DNA from: Claveliimonas acetigenes
GTDB lineage: Bacteria > Bacillota > Clostridia > Lachnospirales > Lachnospiraceae
DNA: 64,000 bases
Assembly: GCF_025567385.1 (NCBI RefSeq)
Contig: NZ_JAOQJU010000002.1
Coordinates: 124,001-188,000, forward strand
Direction of reading: 5' to 3'
Below the pieces are notes generated by a model. It searched no databases, was not told where the DNA came from, and saw only the letters and a program-made list of their open reading frames with translations. The stretch's first letter is position 1. Each line of letters opens with the position of its first letter. Positions 1 to 7,886 of the stretch are shown piece by piece. The position numbers were made by a program, and so were the translations under genes.

Positions 1-655
1 TAAATGTAGCATGTTGCTTATTTGCAATAAAGTGATTGCCTTTTATAATTGATAATTTTGCATTAGGTATATTTTCTGCAATCTCTTTTGTATGGGATTC
101 CTTAATCATATCCTTGCTTCCACAAATCACGAGCGTGGGAACTATTATGCTTGCTAACTCGTTTGGTTCAATATCCGGCTCATTAACCATTAACCCAAGC
201 ATTTCTGCATTCTTCCTTGCATCAGGGGATTTTGAAGAGAACCATCTTGCTATTCTGTATCCTATTTCTATCGGAATTTGTGTCGTCCTTTTTACTCCTT
301 TCGGATTCAGATTTCCGCCATTTAATATCAATGCCCTTACTTTATCCGGATATCTCATTGCAAATTTCATTGCTATATTCGCTCCATCTGAAAATCCCAA
401 AATAACAGCGTTGGAAATATCAAGCCTTACCATAAAATCATATAAATCGCAGGAAAACTGCTCAATAGTAAATGGTTCGGTACCCCTTGGTGATTTGCCA
501 TGACCACGTGTATCCAAAGCAATCACTCTGTATTTGTCACTAAAATAATCTATCTGATTCTTAAAATATGAGCCGTCCTCTCCGTTCCCATGCAAAAGAA
601 TAAGAGGAGTTTTATCTTTATTTCCTTTTTCCTGATAATATAAATCTATATCCAT
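1..655 (-). CDS. Alpha/beta hydrolase, C-terminus cut by window edge
   Basis: Open reading frame on the minus strand from an ATG at 655 to the left edge without a stop, so about 218 residues are visible and the C-terminus is missing. The sequence is a typical alpha/beta-hydrolase fold: LLHGNGEDGSYF (oxyanion HG motif) near residue 20, ALDTRGHGKS near residue 50, and the nucleophile elbow GFSDGAN, giving Ser as nucleophile. An Asp in the PTLVICGSKD segment and a His in GNHF complete a plausible triad. Substrate unknown; such enzymes are esterases, lipases or C-C hydrolases. The start codon abuts the stop of the NUDIX gene upstream, so the two are probably co-transcribed. Family is clear, function is not. 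Confidence 0.85.
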   Translation of the reverse strand, partial: MDIDLYYQEKGNKDKTPLILLHGNGEDGSYFKNQIDYFSDKYRVIALDTRGHGKSPRGTEPFTIEQFSCDLYDFMVRLDISNAVILGFSDGANIAMKFAMRYPDKVRALILNGGNLNPKGVKRTTQIPIEIGYRIARWFSSKSPDARKNAEMLGLMVNEPDIEPNELASIIVPTLVICGSKDMIKESHTKEIAENIPNAKLSIIKGNHFIANKQHATF

Positions 656-1279
656 TTAAATCTCCAAAAAATCGAATACATGCCCTTCCGGTGTGTTCAG
701 GAAATGCATTAACATATACGCACACATAATTGCCACATTCTCTTCTTCTAAAATTCTTCTTACTTCCGTTCTATCTGCAAGAATAATCTCAATCTCTTCG
801 TTTTCTTCCTGCCCTGCTTTGGATGGTGTCCCTTTGGCATATCCGTACACAGTCCCACAGGATTCATCGGTCATCCCAATAGTCGTAAAATAAGGCTTTG
901 TATACATATCTTTCGCATTGATTGGCTCAAAATCAAGCCCAGTTTCCTCTTTCAACTCCCGCCTGCCTGCAGTTTTAAAATCTTCTCCATCATCTACAAG
1001 CCCTGCCGGGAATTCATAGATATATGTATCAATGGGGCAGCGATACTGGCGGATCAACACAAGTTTTTCCTGATTATCATCCTCATCTTTATAGACGCTG
1101 TAAATGATTACGCCGTCTGCTGTGTTTTTTCTGGTACTTATTTTCAAATCCTCAATTTTTTCTGCCCTTGAAGCCACAAAATAAGTACTCCTTTTTCCTG
1201 TATCGCTTTTCATTTCAAGCTCATACATGTTAAGGAATCTGTTCTTTGTGGTCTGTCTGATGTTTTCAATTCTTCGCAT
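656..1279 (-). CDS. NUDIX hydrolase, ADP-ribose pyrophosphatase-like
   Basis: Protein of 207 residues with a complete Nudix box: G, five residues, E, seven residues, then RELKEETGL, matching GX5EX7REUXEEXGU. Family members hydrolyse nucleoside diphosphates linked to another moiety; the preceding YRCPIDTYIYEFPAGLVD strand is typical of ADP-ribose pyrophosphatases, so ADP-ribose or an NDP-sugar is the likely substrate. The frame also opens at an ATG at 1321 that directly follows the rlmH stop, but the ATG at 1279 has a purine-rich AGAGAG just upstream and begins at the family-like N-terminus, so I prefer it. Sits between rlmH and a hydrolase on the same strand with essentially no spacing, implying an operon. 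Confidence 0.85.
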   Translation of the reverse strand: MRRIENIRQTTKNRFLNMYELEMKSDTGKRSTYFVASRAEKIEDLKISTRKNTADGVIIYSVYKDEDDNQEKLVLIRQYRCPIDTYIYEFPAGLVDDGEDFKTAGRRELKEETGLDFEPINAKDMYTKPYFTTIGMTDESCGTVYGYAKGTPSKAGQEENEEIEIILADRTEVRRILEEENVAIMCAYMLMHFLNTPEGHVFDFLEI

Positions 1280-1321
1280 AATCTCTCTTCTTTCTTTATT
1301 ACAGTTTGAAAAAATCCTCAT

Positions 1322-1801
1322 TTACTTGTGATATGGTTCCCCATTTATTATCCGATAACTTCGATAAATCTGCTCCAGCAATATCACCCGCATCAATTGG
1401 TGCGGAAACGTCATTTTCGAGAAACTCAATGCATAATCGGACTTTTCCAGTATACTCTTGCCAAGTCCGATGGAACCGCCGATAATAAAAATCATATGGC
1501 CTATTCCGGAAACTCCCAGCTTTTCAATCTTATCTGCAAATTCTTCTGAAGTAAGCTGCCTTCCTTGTATCTCCAGAGTCACAAGATAGGCGTCCTCTTT
1601 GATATATTTCCCGATTCTTTCGGCTTCTTTTTCACGGATAGCGTCTTCCATGTTTTCACTTGCATGGTCAGGCGTCTTTTCATCTGCAACTTCTATAATC
1701 TCAAGTCTGCAATACCTGCCAAGTCTTTTGCTGTATTCGGTGATTGCATCCTTCAGATATTTTTCTTTTATTTTTCCTACCGCAATGATTGTAATCTTCA
1801 T
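1322..1801 (-). CDS. rlmH: 23S rRNA (pseudouridine1915-N3)-methyltransferase RlmH
   Basis: 159 residues, the usual length of RlmH, a small SPOUT-class methyltransferase that uses S-adenosylmethionine to methylate pseudouridine 1915 in helix 69 of 23S rRNA. Visible hallmarks are the N-terminal ITIIAVGKIKEKYL strand, the glycine-rich IFIIGGSIGLG loop of the SPOUT knot and the C-terminal FPHQLMRVILLEQIYR and INGEPYHK segments, which contribute to cofactor binding and the C-terminal active site. Its start overlaps the stop of the HAD gene by four bases (ATGA), a sign of translational coupling. High confidence. Confidence 0.96.
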   Translation of the reverse strand: MKITIIAVGKIKEKYLKDAITEYSKRLGRYCRLEIIEVADEKTPDHASENMEDAIREKEAERIGKYIKEDAYLVTLEIQGRQLTSEEFADKIEKLGVSGIGHMIFIIGGSIGLGKSILEKSDYALSFSKMTFPHQLMRVILLEQIYRSYRIINGEPYHK

Positions 1802-2424
1802 TTGAGATGCTCCCTCTCTATCCCGGCAGTCTTTGTGAACATTTTTCTCACATTCAGATAATCCCCTGTAAATACCATCCCGGACATTCCTGTTTCTTTT
1901 GCCCCGTCTACATTCTCCTGCCTGTCATCAAGGAAGAAACATTCCGCCGGTATTAACCGGTATTTTCCCAGAAGATACTCGTAAATCCTTCTGTCCGGTT
2001 TTATTTTGTGAATGTCGCAAGACACAACAATACCGTCAAAATAAGACAGCGGTGCGAATTCCCTTGGAAAATATTCGTAAAACGACTTACTTGCATTGGA
2101 CAACACATACAGGCGGTATCCTTCTGCCTTTGCATAATCGCAGAAGGATTTTGCTCCCTCTATTGGTTTCATACACATCGTCCATTGGATTGCACAGTTT
2201 TTTAGAGCGCCATGCAGCCGTTCGGGAATCCGCTTTTTCACCTGATCATACCGTTCTTCATCTGTCAGATAACCCAAATCGCCTTCTATCCACTCCGGTC
2301 CTCGGAATAGTTCTTCCATAATGAGCGCCTTATCCTTTTCATTCTCCAAGAAACAATCCAGGCAAATCTGTGGATTATAATCAAGAAGCACATTTCCCAT
2401 ATCAAATATTATATTTTTAATCAT
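1798..2424 (-). CDS. HAD-superfamily hydrolase, YihX-like phosphatase
   Basis: About 208 residues. Motif I is IFDMGNVLLD near the N-terminus, in which the usual second Asp of DxD is replaced by Gly, a pattern seen in the YihX-like HAD subfamily; motif II is YVLSNAS, motif III Lys lies in KIKPDRRIYEYLL, and motif IV is FFLDDRQENVDGA. Likely a small-molecule phosphatase (YihX acts on alpha-glucose-1-phosphate), but the substrate cannot be read from sequence. I chose the ATG at 2424 because AGGTG lies nine bases upstream; an in-frame GTG at 2436 is possible. Overlaps rlmH downstream and follows the AlkD-like gene directly, so probably one transcript. Confidence 0.85.
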   Translation of the reverse strand: MIKNIIFDMGNVLLDYNPQICLDCFLENEKDKALIMEELFRGPEWIEGDLGYLTDEERYDQVKKRIPERLHGALKNCAIQWTMCMKPIEGAKSFCDYAKAEGYRLYVLSNASKSFYEYFPREFAPLSYFDGIVVSCDIHKIKPDRRIYEYLLGKYRLIPAECFFLDDRQENVDGAKETGMSGMVFTGDYLNVRKMFTKTAGIEREHLK

Positions 2425-2432
2425 AAGCGAAT

Positions 2433-3164
2433 TCACCTGTTTTTCTCTTTTTTCATACGGCGCAGCGCAGCAAGACGTTCTTTCTCTTCTTTTGTGACAC
2501 GATATGATTCCCGGATTTTCTGGATGGATTTCTGATGTGTAAAGTCATCCAGCCTGTCTCCGGCAAGCAACTCCCATGTAAGTTCCGGAAATTTCACATA
2601 ACACACGGATACTGCCCATGCTACTGCCATCTTTACATAATATCCGTCATGTTTTATATTGCCCAAAATAGTAAGAATCTTCTCAATATATTCTTCTGTT
2701 ATGAAATGATCCAGAAATGCAACAACTGCGAAACGAATCTCATACTCCCGCTCACTTTCCGTATATTTCAACAAATACCGGAACCAGTAATCCATGTCTT
2801 TCTTCATAAACTTATAGGTCATGCAGCTGCTGTCACAGACCGCCCAACTATCAATCACCGGCACAAATTCGTCTAACAGCCCGGTCCGGGTATCGAAGTC
2901 ACATTTCAGATATCCGATTATCATACCATGAAGCAAAAGCTCCTCATGATACACCGGCGCCTTCTTTTCCATTTCCTCTATAGCCCGTATATATTCTATC
3001 CCACTCTCACGTGCAATTCTTTTTGCAATCTCGCGAAGCTGCGGAATGCGTACTCCCAACATTTCCGAAGACTCTCCCGGAACAAGCGATTGATTAAAAG
3101 AACGATATTTTTCATCTATAGAATTTATCAGAAAAGATCTGACTTTCTCAATTGTATTTTCCAT
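2433..3164 (-). CDS. DNA alkylation repair enzyme, AlkD-like HEAT-repeat protein
   Basis: 243 residues built of helical HEAT-like repeats, resembling AlkD/AlkC-type proteins. Typical segments are MLGVRIPQLREIAKRIA near residue 35, the VIDSWAVCDSSC stretch in the centre (the WxxCD-type region that lines the DNA cleft) and DGYYVKMAVAWAVSVCYVKFP, followed by a basic tail rich in Lys, Arg and Glu. AlkD excises N3- and N7-alkylated purines without base flipping, but many clostridial relatives are uncharacterised, so glycosylase activity is inferred. GGAG precedes the ATG at 3164. It lies 22 bases after the DUF975 gene and overlaps the HAD gene. Confidence 0.82.
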   Translation of the reverse strand: MENTIEKVRSFLINSIDEKYRSFNQSLVPGESSEMLGVRIPQLREIAKRIARESGIEYIRAIEEMEKKAPVYHEELLLHGMIIGYLKCDFDTRTGLLDEFVPVIDSWAVCDSSCMTYKFMKKDMDYWFRYLLKYTESEREYEIRFAVVAFLDHFITEEYIEKILTILGNIKHDGYYVKMAVAWAVSVCYVKFPELTWELLAGDRLDDFTHQKSIQKIRESYRVTKEEKERLAALRRMKKEKNR

Positions 3165-3186
3165 TGTTTCTCCTGCCTTTTATTTA

Positions 3187-3954
3187 TTAATATGAGCGGT
3201 AAGTGTAAGTTCCTTTTAACGCCAGAAACAATTCTGCATTTGTCGCATTCACATACGGTGATACGTAAAAAATTTCAGCCAAACCGCAGGTAACTGCAGA
3301 AAGGAGATGCCAGCCTATAAAAGACAAATCTAAAATAAAGGCATCCATTTTCTGTCCCTGCATCATCTCTTTACTAATACGGAACGCATCCTTCCTGCTC
3401 ATCTGCGGACAATCTGCCAGAAGATACGGAACCATTCTGTATTCATAAGATTTGATAATTCCGGGAATGATGAAGAGCAATGTCCATAAAAAGATATACA
3501 GCCCTCTCAAAAATAAGGTAAGTACTACCTTGCCATAATAGCCACTTTTAAAGGCAAAAAGTAATTTTCCCGCATCCGCCGTTCCATATGCATTTTCCAA
3601 AAAGAACCTGCATCCGCCAATTTCCAGCGGCTGGAAAACAAAGACATCCAATAATACCATTACTATCACAACTCCGCTGAGTATGATTGCAGCAATGCCT
3701 CCCAGAATCCATGAAGCAATCGTTCCTTCATGATCTCCGCTCTGTTCACCTGAAAGAATCCCTTCATAATCTTCATAAATCTCTGTATGGGAAGAATTAT
3801 ATGAGATATCGTTATCTTCTCCAATAGTTGTTCTTACAGAACCAGAGCTTCCGTATGTAAACAACATCAAAACAAAGGAAACCAATACACATCTCCAATA
3901 ATTCCTCTGAAAAGCAATTTTCCCTCTTTCCTTTAAATCTGCTCTTTTCCACAT
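3187..3954 (-). CDS. DUF975 family integral membrane protein
   Basis: 255-residue membrane protein of unknown function. The N-terminus WKRADLKERGKIAFQRNYW is the signature opening of DUF975 proteins. A first membrane segment follows at about residues 19-33, then a soluble loop, and later hydrophobic segments around IASWILGGIAAIILSGVVIVMVLL, LTLFLRGLYIFLWTLLFIIPG and FILDLSFIGWHLLSA; the motif IIPGIIKSYEYRMVPYLLAD is family-typical. The ATG at 3954 has GGGGGA six bases upstream. The longer frame from 3993 would begin inside the predicted -10 box, which rules it out. First gene of the minus-strand group ending at the left edge. Confidence 0.85.
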   Translation of the reverse strand: MWKRADLKERGKIAFQRNYWRCVLVSFVLMLFTYGSSGSVRTTIGEDNDISYNSSHTEIYEDYEGILSGEQSGDHEGTIASWILGGIAAIILSGVVIVMVLLDVFVFQPLEIGGCRFFLENAYGTADAGKLLFAFKSGYYGKVVLTLFLRGLYIFLWTLLFIIPGIIKSYEYRMVPYLLADCPQMSRKDAFRISKEMMQGQKMDAFILDLSFIGWHLLSAVTCGLAEIFYVSPYVNATNAELFLALKGTYTYRSY

Positions 3955-3991
3955 AAATATTCCCCCTGCATATAAAAATTTATTTTTGTTC

Positions 3992-4020
3992 ATTATACCT
4001 CAATTTGTCGCTATTGTATA
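3992..4020 (-). promoter_or_regulatory. Predicted sigma-A promoter of DUF975-alkD-HAD-rlmH-NUDIX group
   Basis: Minus-strand -10 TATAAT at 3992-3997 and -35 TATACA at 4015-4020, separated by 17 bases, about 35 bases before the DUF975 start codon. Confidence 0.6.
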
Positions 4021-4021
4021 G

Positions 4022-4064
4022 AAATAAAAAAACCAGAGACAAAACCAAACGGTTCTATCTCCGG
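4022..4064 (-). terminator. Rho-independent terminator after nfnB
   Basis: Read on the minus strand, a 14-pair stem (three G-U pairs) with a four-base loop at 4033-4064 is followed by a run of seven U. It closes the nfnAB transcript and insulates the DUF975 promoter. Confidence 0.85.
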
Positions 4065-4095
4065 CTTTTTATTCAGAACAAGTTTCCTGCTAAAA

Positions 4096-5484
4096 TTATT
4101 TACGGGATAACAGCTCATGAATACCTTTTGCTCCGGCTTTACCTGCTCCCATCGCAAGAATAACGGTTGCAGCTCCTGTTACAGCGTCCCCTCCTGCAAA
4201 TACACAGGCTTTGGAAGTCTGTCCGTTCTCTTCTTCTGCAACGATACATTTTCTTCTGTTGGTTTCCAGTCCCTTTGTTGTTGATGCGATCAACGGATTT
4301 GGAGAAGTACCCAGAGACATGATAACTGTATCCAGCTCAATCTCATACTCAGAACCCGGGATCTCCATCGGACGTCTTCTTCCGGATGCGTCAGGCTCTC
4401 CAAGCTCCATCTTAATCACTTTCATACCTTTAACCCATCCATTTTCATCAACAAGAATCTCTTTCGGATTTGTAAGAAGGTCAAAGATAACACCTTCTTC
4501 TTTTGCATGATGCACTTCTTCCACTCTGGCAGGAAGTTCTGCTTCACTGCGGCGGTATACAATATGTACTTCCGCGCCAAGACGGAGGGCTGTTCTTGCA
4601 GCATCCATAGCCACGTTGCCGCCGCCAACTACGGCAACCTTCTTGCCCGCCGCAATTGGTGTATCGTAAGAACTGTCGAAAGCCTTCATCAGGTTACTTC
4701 TGGTCAGATACTCATTTGCAGAGAATACACCGTTCGCTGTCTCACCGGGAATTCCCATAAACATCGGAAGCCCCGCACCAGAACCGATAAACACAGCTTC
4801 AAAATCCTCTTCTTCCATTAACTGATCAATTGTGGTAGACTTGCCGATAACAACATTTGTCTCAAATTTAACACCCAGCTCTTTTACCTTTTCAATTTCT
4901 TTCTTTACAACCTTCTGTTTTGGCAGACGGAATTCCGGAATTCCATATACGAGTACACCACCAAGTTCATGAAGAGCTTCAAATACGGTTACCTCATATC
5001 CGAGTTTTGCCAAATCACCTGCGCAAGTAAGACCAGACGGGCCGGAACCAATTACAGCTACCTTGTGTCCATTTGTCTTTTCCGCTTTTACCGGCTTAAT
5101 GTCATTCTCAAGGGCATAATCAGCCACGAATCTCTCCAATTTGCCGATGGATACCGGCTCTCCCTTAATTCCACGGATACACTTACATTCACACTGAGAC
5201 TCCTGCGGACATACACGTCCGCAGATTGCCGGCAGCGCTGAAGATTCACCGATTACTTTGTACGCTTCTTCGATATTGCCTTCTTTTATTTTAGAAATAA
5301 ATCCCGGAATATTGATTGATACCGGACATCCCTGGATACACTTTGCATTCTTACAATTCAGACAGCGGGAAGCTTCTTCCATTGCTTCTTCCATATTATA
5401 TCCATAACACACTTCTTCAAAATTTGTTGCTCTTACCTTTGCATCCTGCTCTCTTACAGGAACTCTTTTTAATACATCTGCCAT
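4096..5484 (-). CDS. nfnB: NfnB / GltA-type NADPH-binding FAD iron-sulfur subunit
   Basis: 462 residues, homologous to glutamate synthase small subunits and annotated as gltA in many genomes. The N-terminus has two [4Fe-4S] Cys clusters, CLNCKNAKCIQGCP near residue 41 and CGRVCPQESQCECKC near residue 89, followed by an FAD Rossmann motif VIGSGPSGLTCAGDLA and a second NAD(P) motif VVGGGNVAMDAART. The gene is fused by a TAATG overlap to an NfnA-like gene and no large glutamate synthase subunit is nearby, so the pair is most likely NfnAB, the electron-bifurcating NADH-dependent reduced ferredoxin:NADP oxidoreductase. A stand-alone glutamate synthase role is the alternative. Confidence 0.9.
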   Translation of the reverse strand: MADVLKRVPVREQDAKVRATNFEEVCYGYNMEEAMEEASRCLNCKNAKCIQGCPVSINIPGFISKIKEGNIEEAYKVIGESSALPAICGRVCPQESQCECKCIRGIKGEPVSIGKLERFVADYALENDIKPVKAEKTNGHKVAVIGSGPSGLTCAGDLAKLGYEVTVFEALHELGGVLVYGIPEFRLPKQKVVKKEIEKVKELGVKFETNVVIGKSTTIDQLMEEEDFEAVFIGSGAGLPMFMGIPGETANGVFSANEYLTRSNLMKAFDSSYDTPIAAGKKVAVVGGGNVAMDAARTALRLGAEVHIVYRRSEAELPARVEEVHHAKEEGVIFDLLTNPKEILVDENGWVKGMKVIKMELGEPDASGRRRPMEIPGSEYEIELDTVIMSLGTSPNPLIASTTKGLETNRRKCIVAEEENGQTSKACVFAGGDAVTGAATVILAMGAGKAGAKGIHELLSRK

Positions 5485-6371
5485 TACTTGTCACCTCCAC
5501 AGTGGCCACATCCACCATGGTGAGTGTCGCCCTCTTGTAATTTCAGCATTGCACGCCCTTCTTCTGTCTTGTACATCTGCTGTCTCTTCATTGCCTCGTC
5601 GAAGTTTACAAGATGTCCGTCAAATTCAGGTCCATCTACACAAGCAAATTTAATCTCATCGCCTATATGCAGACGGCATGCCCCGCACATGCCTGTACCA
5701 TCTACCATGATCGGGTTCATGCTGACAATAGTAGGAATATTCAGCTTCTTCGTCAGAAGACATACGAATTTCATCATAATCATCGGTCCGATTGCAACAC
5801 AGACATCATATTTGTTGCCCTCTTCCGCTAATTTTTCAATTTTAGTCGTAACCATTCCTGCATGGCCATATGTACCGTCATCCGTACACGGATAATAATT
5901 CCCGGCTACTGCCCGCATCTCAGACTCAAGAATCAACATATCTTTCGTCTTAGAACCTACGATGACATCTACATCAATTCCATGCTCCTTCATCCATTTA
6001 ACCTGAGGATAGACCGGGGCAGCCCCAACTCCTCCGGCTACAAATAGTATTTTCTTATTCTTCAGGCTTTCAATATCCTCTCCAACAAATTCAGATGGAC
6101 ATCCCAGCGGCCCGGTAAAATCACGGAACGCATCTCCCGCCTTTAATTCCGCCATTTTATGAGTAGAAGCCCCTACCGTCTGGAACACAATCGTAATTGT
6201 ACCTACTTCTCTATCATAATCACAGATAGTAAGCGGTATTCTCTCACCTTTCTCATCCATCTTCACAATAACGAACTGTCCGGGTTCACAATGTCTCGCT
6301 ACACGTGGAGCTTCTACATCCATAAGATAAATCATATCAGCCAGTTTTTCGGCCTTTAATATCTTGTACAT
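5484..6371 (-). CDS. nfnA: NfnA, ferredoxin-NADP+ reductase subunit alpha
   Basis: 295 residues with the layout of dihydroorotate dehydrogenase electron-transfer (PyrK) proteins: FAD-binding beta barrel with RIPLTICDYD, an NAD-binding domain with FVAGGVGAAPVYPQ, and a C-terminal [2Fe-2S] site in GTGMCGACRLHIGDEIKFACVD. With NfnB it would couple endergonic and exergonic electron transfer between NADH, ferredoxin and NADP. The last residues form an unusual His/Cys-rich tail, THHGGCGHCGGDK. GGAGG precedes the start at 6371. Start and stop context (TAATG) shows translational coupling to nfnB. Confidence 0.9.
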   Translation of the reverse strand: MYKILKAEKLADMIYLMDVEAPRVARHCEPGQFVIVKMDEKGERIPLTICDYDREVGTITIVFQTVGASTHKMAELKAGDAFRDFTGPLGCPSEFVGEDIESLKNKKILFVAGGVGAAPVYPQVKWMKEHGIDVDVIVGSKTKDMLILESEMRAVAGNYYPCTDDGTYGHAGMVTTKIEKLAEEGNKYDVCVAIGPMIMMKFVCLLTKKLNIPTIVSMNPIMVDGTGMCGACRLHIGDEIKFACVDGPEFDGHLVNFDEAMKRQQMYKTEEGRAMLKLQEGDTHHGGCGHCGGDK

Positions 6372-6403
6372 CTTATTCCCTCCTAAGTTTTAATCCTTCT
6401 TTC

Positions 6404-6432
6404 ATCATAATGTATCTGGGCGAAAATATCAA
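6404..6432 (-). promoter_or_regulatory. Predicted promoter of nfnAB
   Basis: Minus-strand -35 TTGATA at 6427-6432 and -10 TATGAT at 6404-6409 with a 17-base spacer, about 32 bases before the nfnA start. Confidence 0.6.
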
Positions 6433-6474
6433 GTGACATATAAATGAAATCACTGGAATTCCTTACTGCCGCAC

Positions 6475-6514
6475 AACAAAAAACGACGGGTGCCATAAGC
6501 CATCCGCCGTTTCT
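6475..6514 (-). terminator. Rho-independent terminator after alcohol dehydrogenase gene
   Basis: On the minus strand AACGGCGG pairs with CCGTCGTT (one G-U) across a loop, followed by a U-rich run at 6475-6482. Lies 12 bases beyond the stop codon. Confidence 0.7.
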
Positions 6515-6526
6515 ATGTAATTTGGT

Positions 6527-7708
6527 CTAGAAATCAACTTCTGTTCCATAATAGATGCAGGTAAAGAGTTTTTCCATTGTTGCAGGATCAATTGCCCTTG
6601 GATTAGAACCTGTACATGCATCACCGACAGCGTTTTCTGAAATTGCCGCAATCTTTTCTTTAAATTCGTCTTCTTTAATTCCAAACTCTTTTAAGGTAGC
6701 CGGGATTCCAAGAATTACATTAAATTCATTAATTTTTGCACAAAGACTGTTAATCAGAGCCTTTTCAGAAGCTCCGGCAAGACCTGTTCTTCTTGCAATT
6801 TCTGCGTAACGCTTTGCAGCAACAGGGTCTTTTGCATTGTATTTGATTACATATGGCAGATACATTGCATTTGCAAGACCATGGGTAATGTGACCTGTAG
6901 AGAACGCTGCCCCTGTCTTATGTGCCATAGAATGTACAATTCCAAGAAGCGCATTGGAAAATGCCATACCAGCCAGACACTGTGCATCATGCATCTGTGC
7001 TCTTGCTTCCATATTTCCCTTGTAAGAAGCCGGCAGATAATCGAATACCATCTCAATTGCCTGAATTGCCAAAGGATCTGTATAAACACAATTTAATGTT
7101 GATACATAAGCTTCAATTGCATGCGTCAACGCATCCATTCCTGTGTAAGCGACCTGATGAGCCGGGAGCTTTTCTACCAGTTCAGAATCTACAATTGCGA
7201 CATCCGGTGTTATATTAAAATCTGCCAGAGGATACTTGATCCCTTTTGCATAATCCGTGATAACGGAGAATGCCGTAACTTCTGTCGCCGTACCTGAAGT
7301 AGATGGAATCGCAGCAAATTTTGCTTTCTGCCTCAGTTCCGGGAAATTAAATGGCGTAATTAAATCTTCAAATGTTGTTTCCGGATATTCATAGAATGCC
7401 CACATTGCTTTTGCAGCATCAATCGGAGATCCGCCGCCCATTGCAACAATCCAGTCAGGCTCAAATGCACGCATCGCTTCAGCGCCTTTCATAACGGTCT
7501 CAACAGACGGATCCGGCTCAACGCCTTCAAATAATTCCACTTCCATCCCTGCTTCTTTTAAATAATTTACCGCTTTGTCAAGAAATCCCTGCCGTCTCAT
7601 AGATCCGCCGCCTACAACAAGAATAGCTTTCTTACCTTTCAGATTCTTCAATTCTTCTAAACAGCCTTTTCCATGATAGACATCTCTTGGTAATGTAAAT
7701 CTGCCCAT
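6527..7708 (-). CDS. Iron-containing alcohol dehydrogenase (butanol dehydrogenase type)
   Basis: 393 residues, a full-length group III metal-dependent alcohol dehydrogenase. NAD(P) loop GGGSPIDAAKA at residues 91-101, phosphate-binding PSTSGTATE near residue 136. Metal ligands are predicted as Asp192 and His196 in GMDALTHAIEAY, His259 in IVHSMAHKTG and His276 in THGLANA. These enzymes reduce aldehydes such as acetaldehyde or butyraldehyde with NAD(P)H, disposing of fermentation electrons; exact substrate not assignable. Monocistronic: it has its own promoter upstream and terminator downstream. A Rex-like half-site overlaps the -35 box, matching the usual Rex control of such genes in clostridia. 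Confidence 0.92.
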   Translation of the reverse strand: MGRFTLPRDVYHGKGCLEELKNLKGKKAILVVGGGSMRRQGFLDKAVNYLKEAGMEVELFEGVEPDPSVETVMKGAEAMRAFEPDWIVAMGGGSPIDAAKAMWAFYEYPETTFEDLITPFNFPELRQKAKFAAIPSTSGTATEVTAFSVITDYAKGIKYPLADFNITPDVAIVDSELVEKLPAHQVAYTGMDALTHAIEAYVSTLNCVYTDPLAIQAIEMVFDYLPASYKGNMEARAQMHDAQCLAGMAFSNALLGIVHSMAHKTGAAFSTGHITHGLANAMYLPYVIKYNAKDPVAAKRYAEIARRTGLAGASEKALINSLCAKINEFNVILGIPATLKEFGIKEDEFKEKIAAISENAVGDACTGSNPRAIDPATMEKLFTCIYYGTEVDF

Positions 7709-7752
7709 TTTTATGCATCTCCTTTATAATTCGTTAAATATTTGACAATAAA

Positions 7753-7781
7753 ATTATAACTCCATCAGAAAATTAACTCAA
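7753..7781 (-). promoter_or_regulatory. Predicted promoter of alcohol dehydrogenase gene
   Basis: Minus-strand -35 TTGAGT (7776-7781), 17-base spacer, perfect -10 TATAAT (7753-7758). A sequence TTGTTAAAAATGTATTGA at 7778-7795 overlaps the -35; its left half matches the Rex half-site TTGTTAA exactly while the right half is degenerate. Confidence 0.65.
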
Positions 7782-7832
7782 TACATTTTTAACAAATTAA
7801 TTGTTTTTTATTTTGTACAATTGGGCAAAACT

Positions 7833-7884
7833 AACAAAAAGAACACATTACATTTGTCTACTATTTCAAATGTAATGTGTTCTT
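7833..7884 (-). terminator. Strong Rho-independent terminator after zinc-ribbon/TPR gene
   Basis: Perfect 18-base inverted repeat (7839-7856 with 7867-7884), ten-base loop, followed on the minus strand by TTTTTGTT. Starts two bases after the stop codon. Confidence 0.9.
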
Positions 7885-7886
7885 CC

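Noticed and set aside
36..503. Plus-strand open frame near the left edge
   Set aside because: Antisense to the truncated alpha/beta hydrolase, which has a full nucleophile elbow and HG motif.
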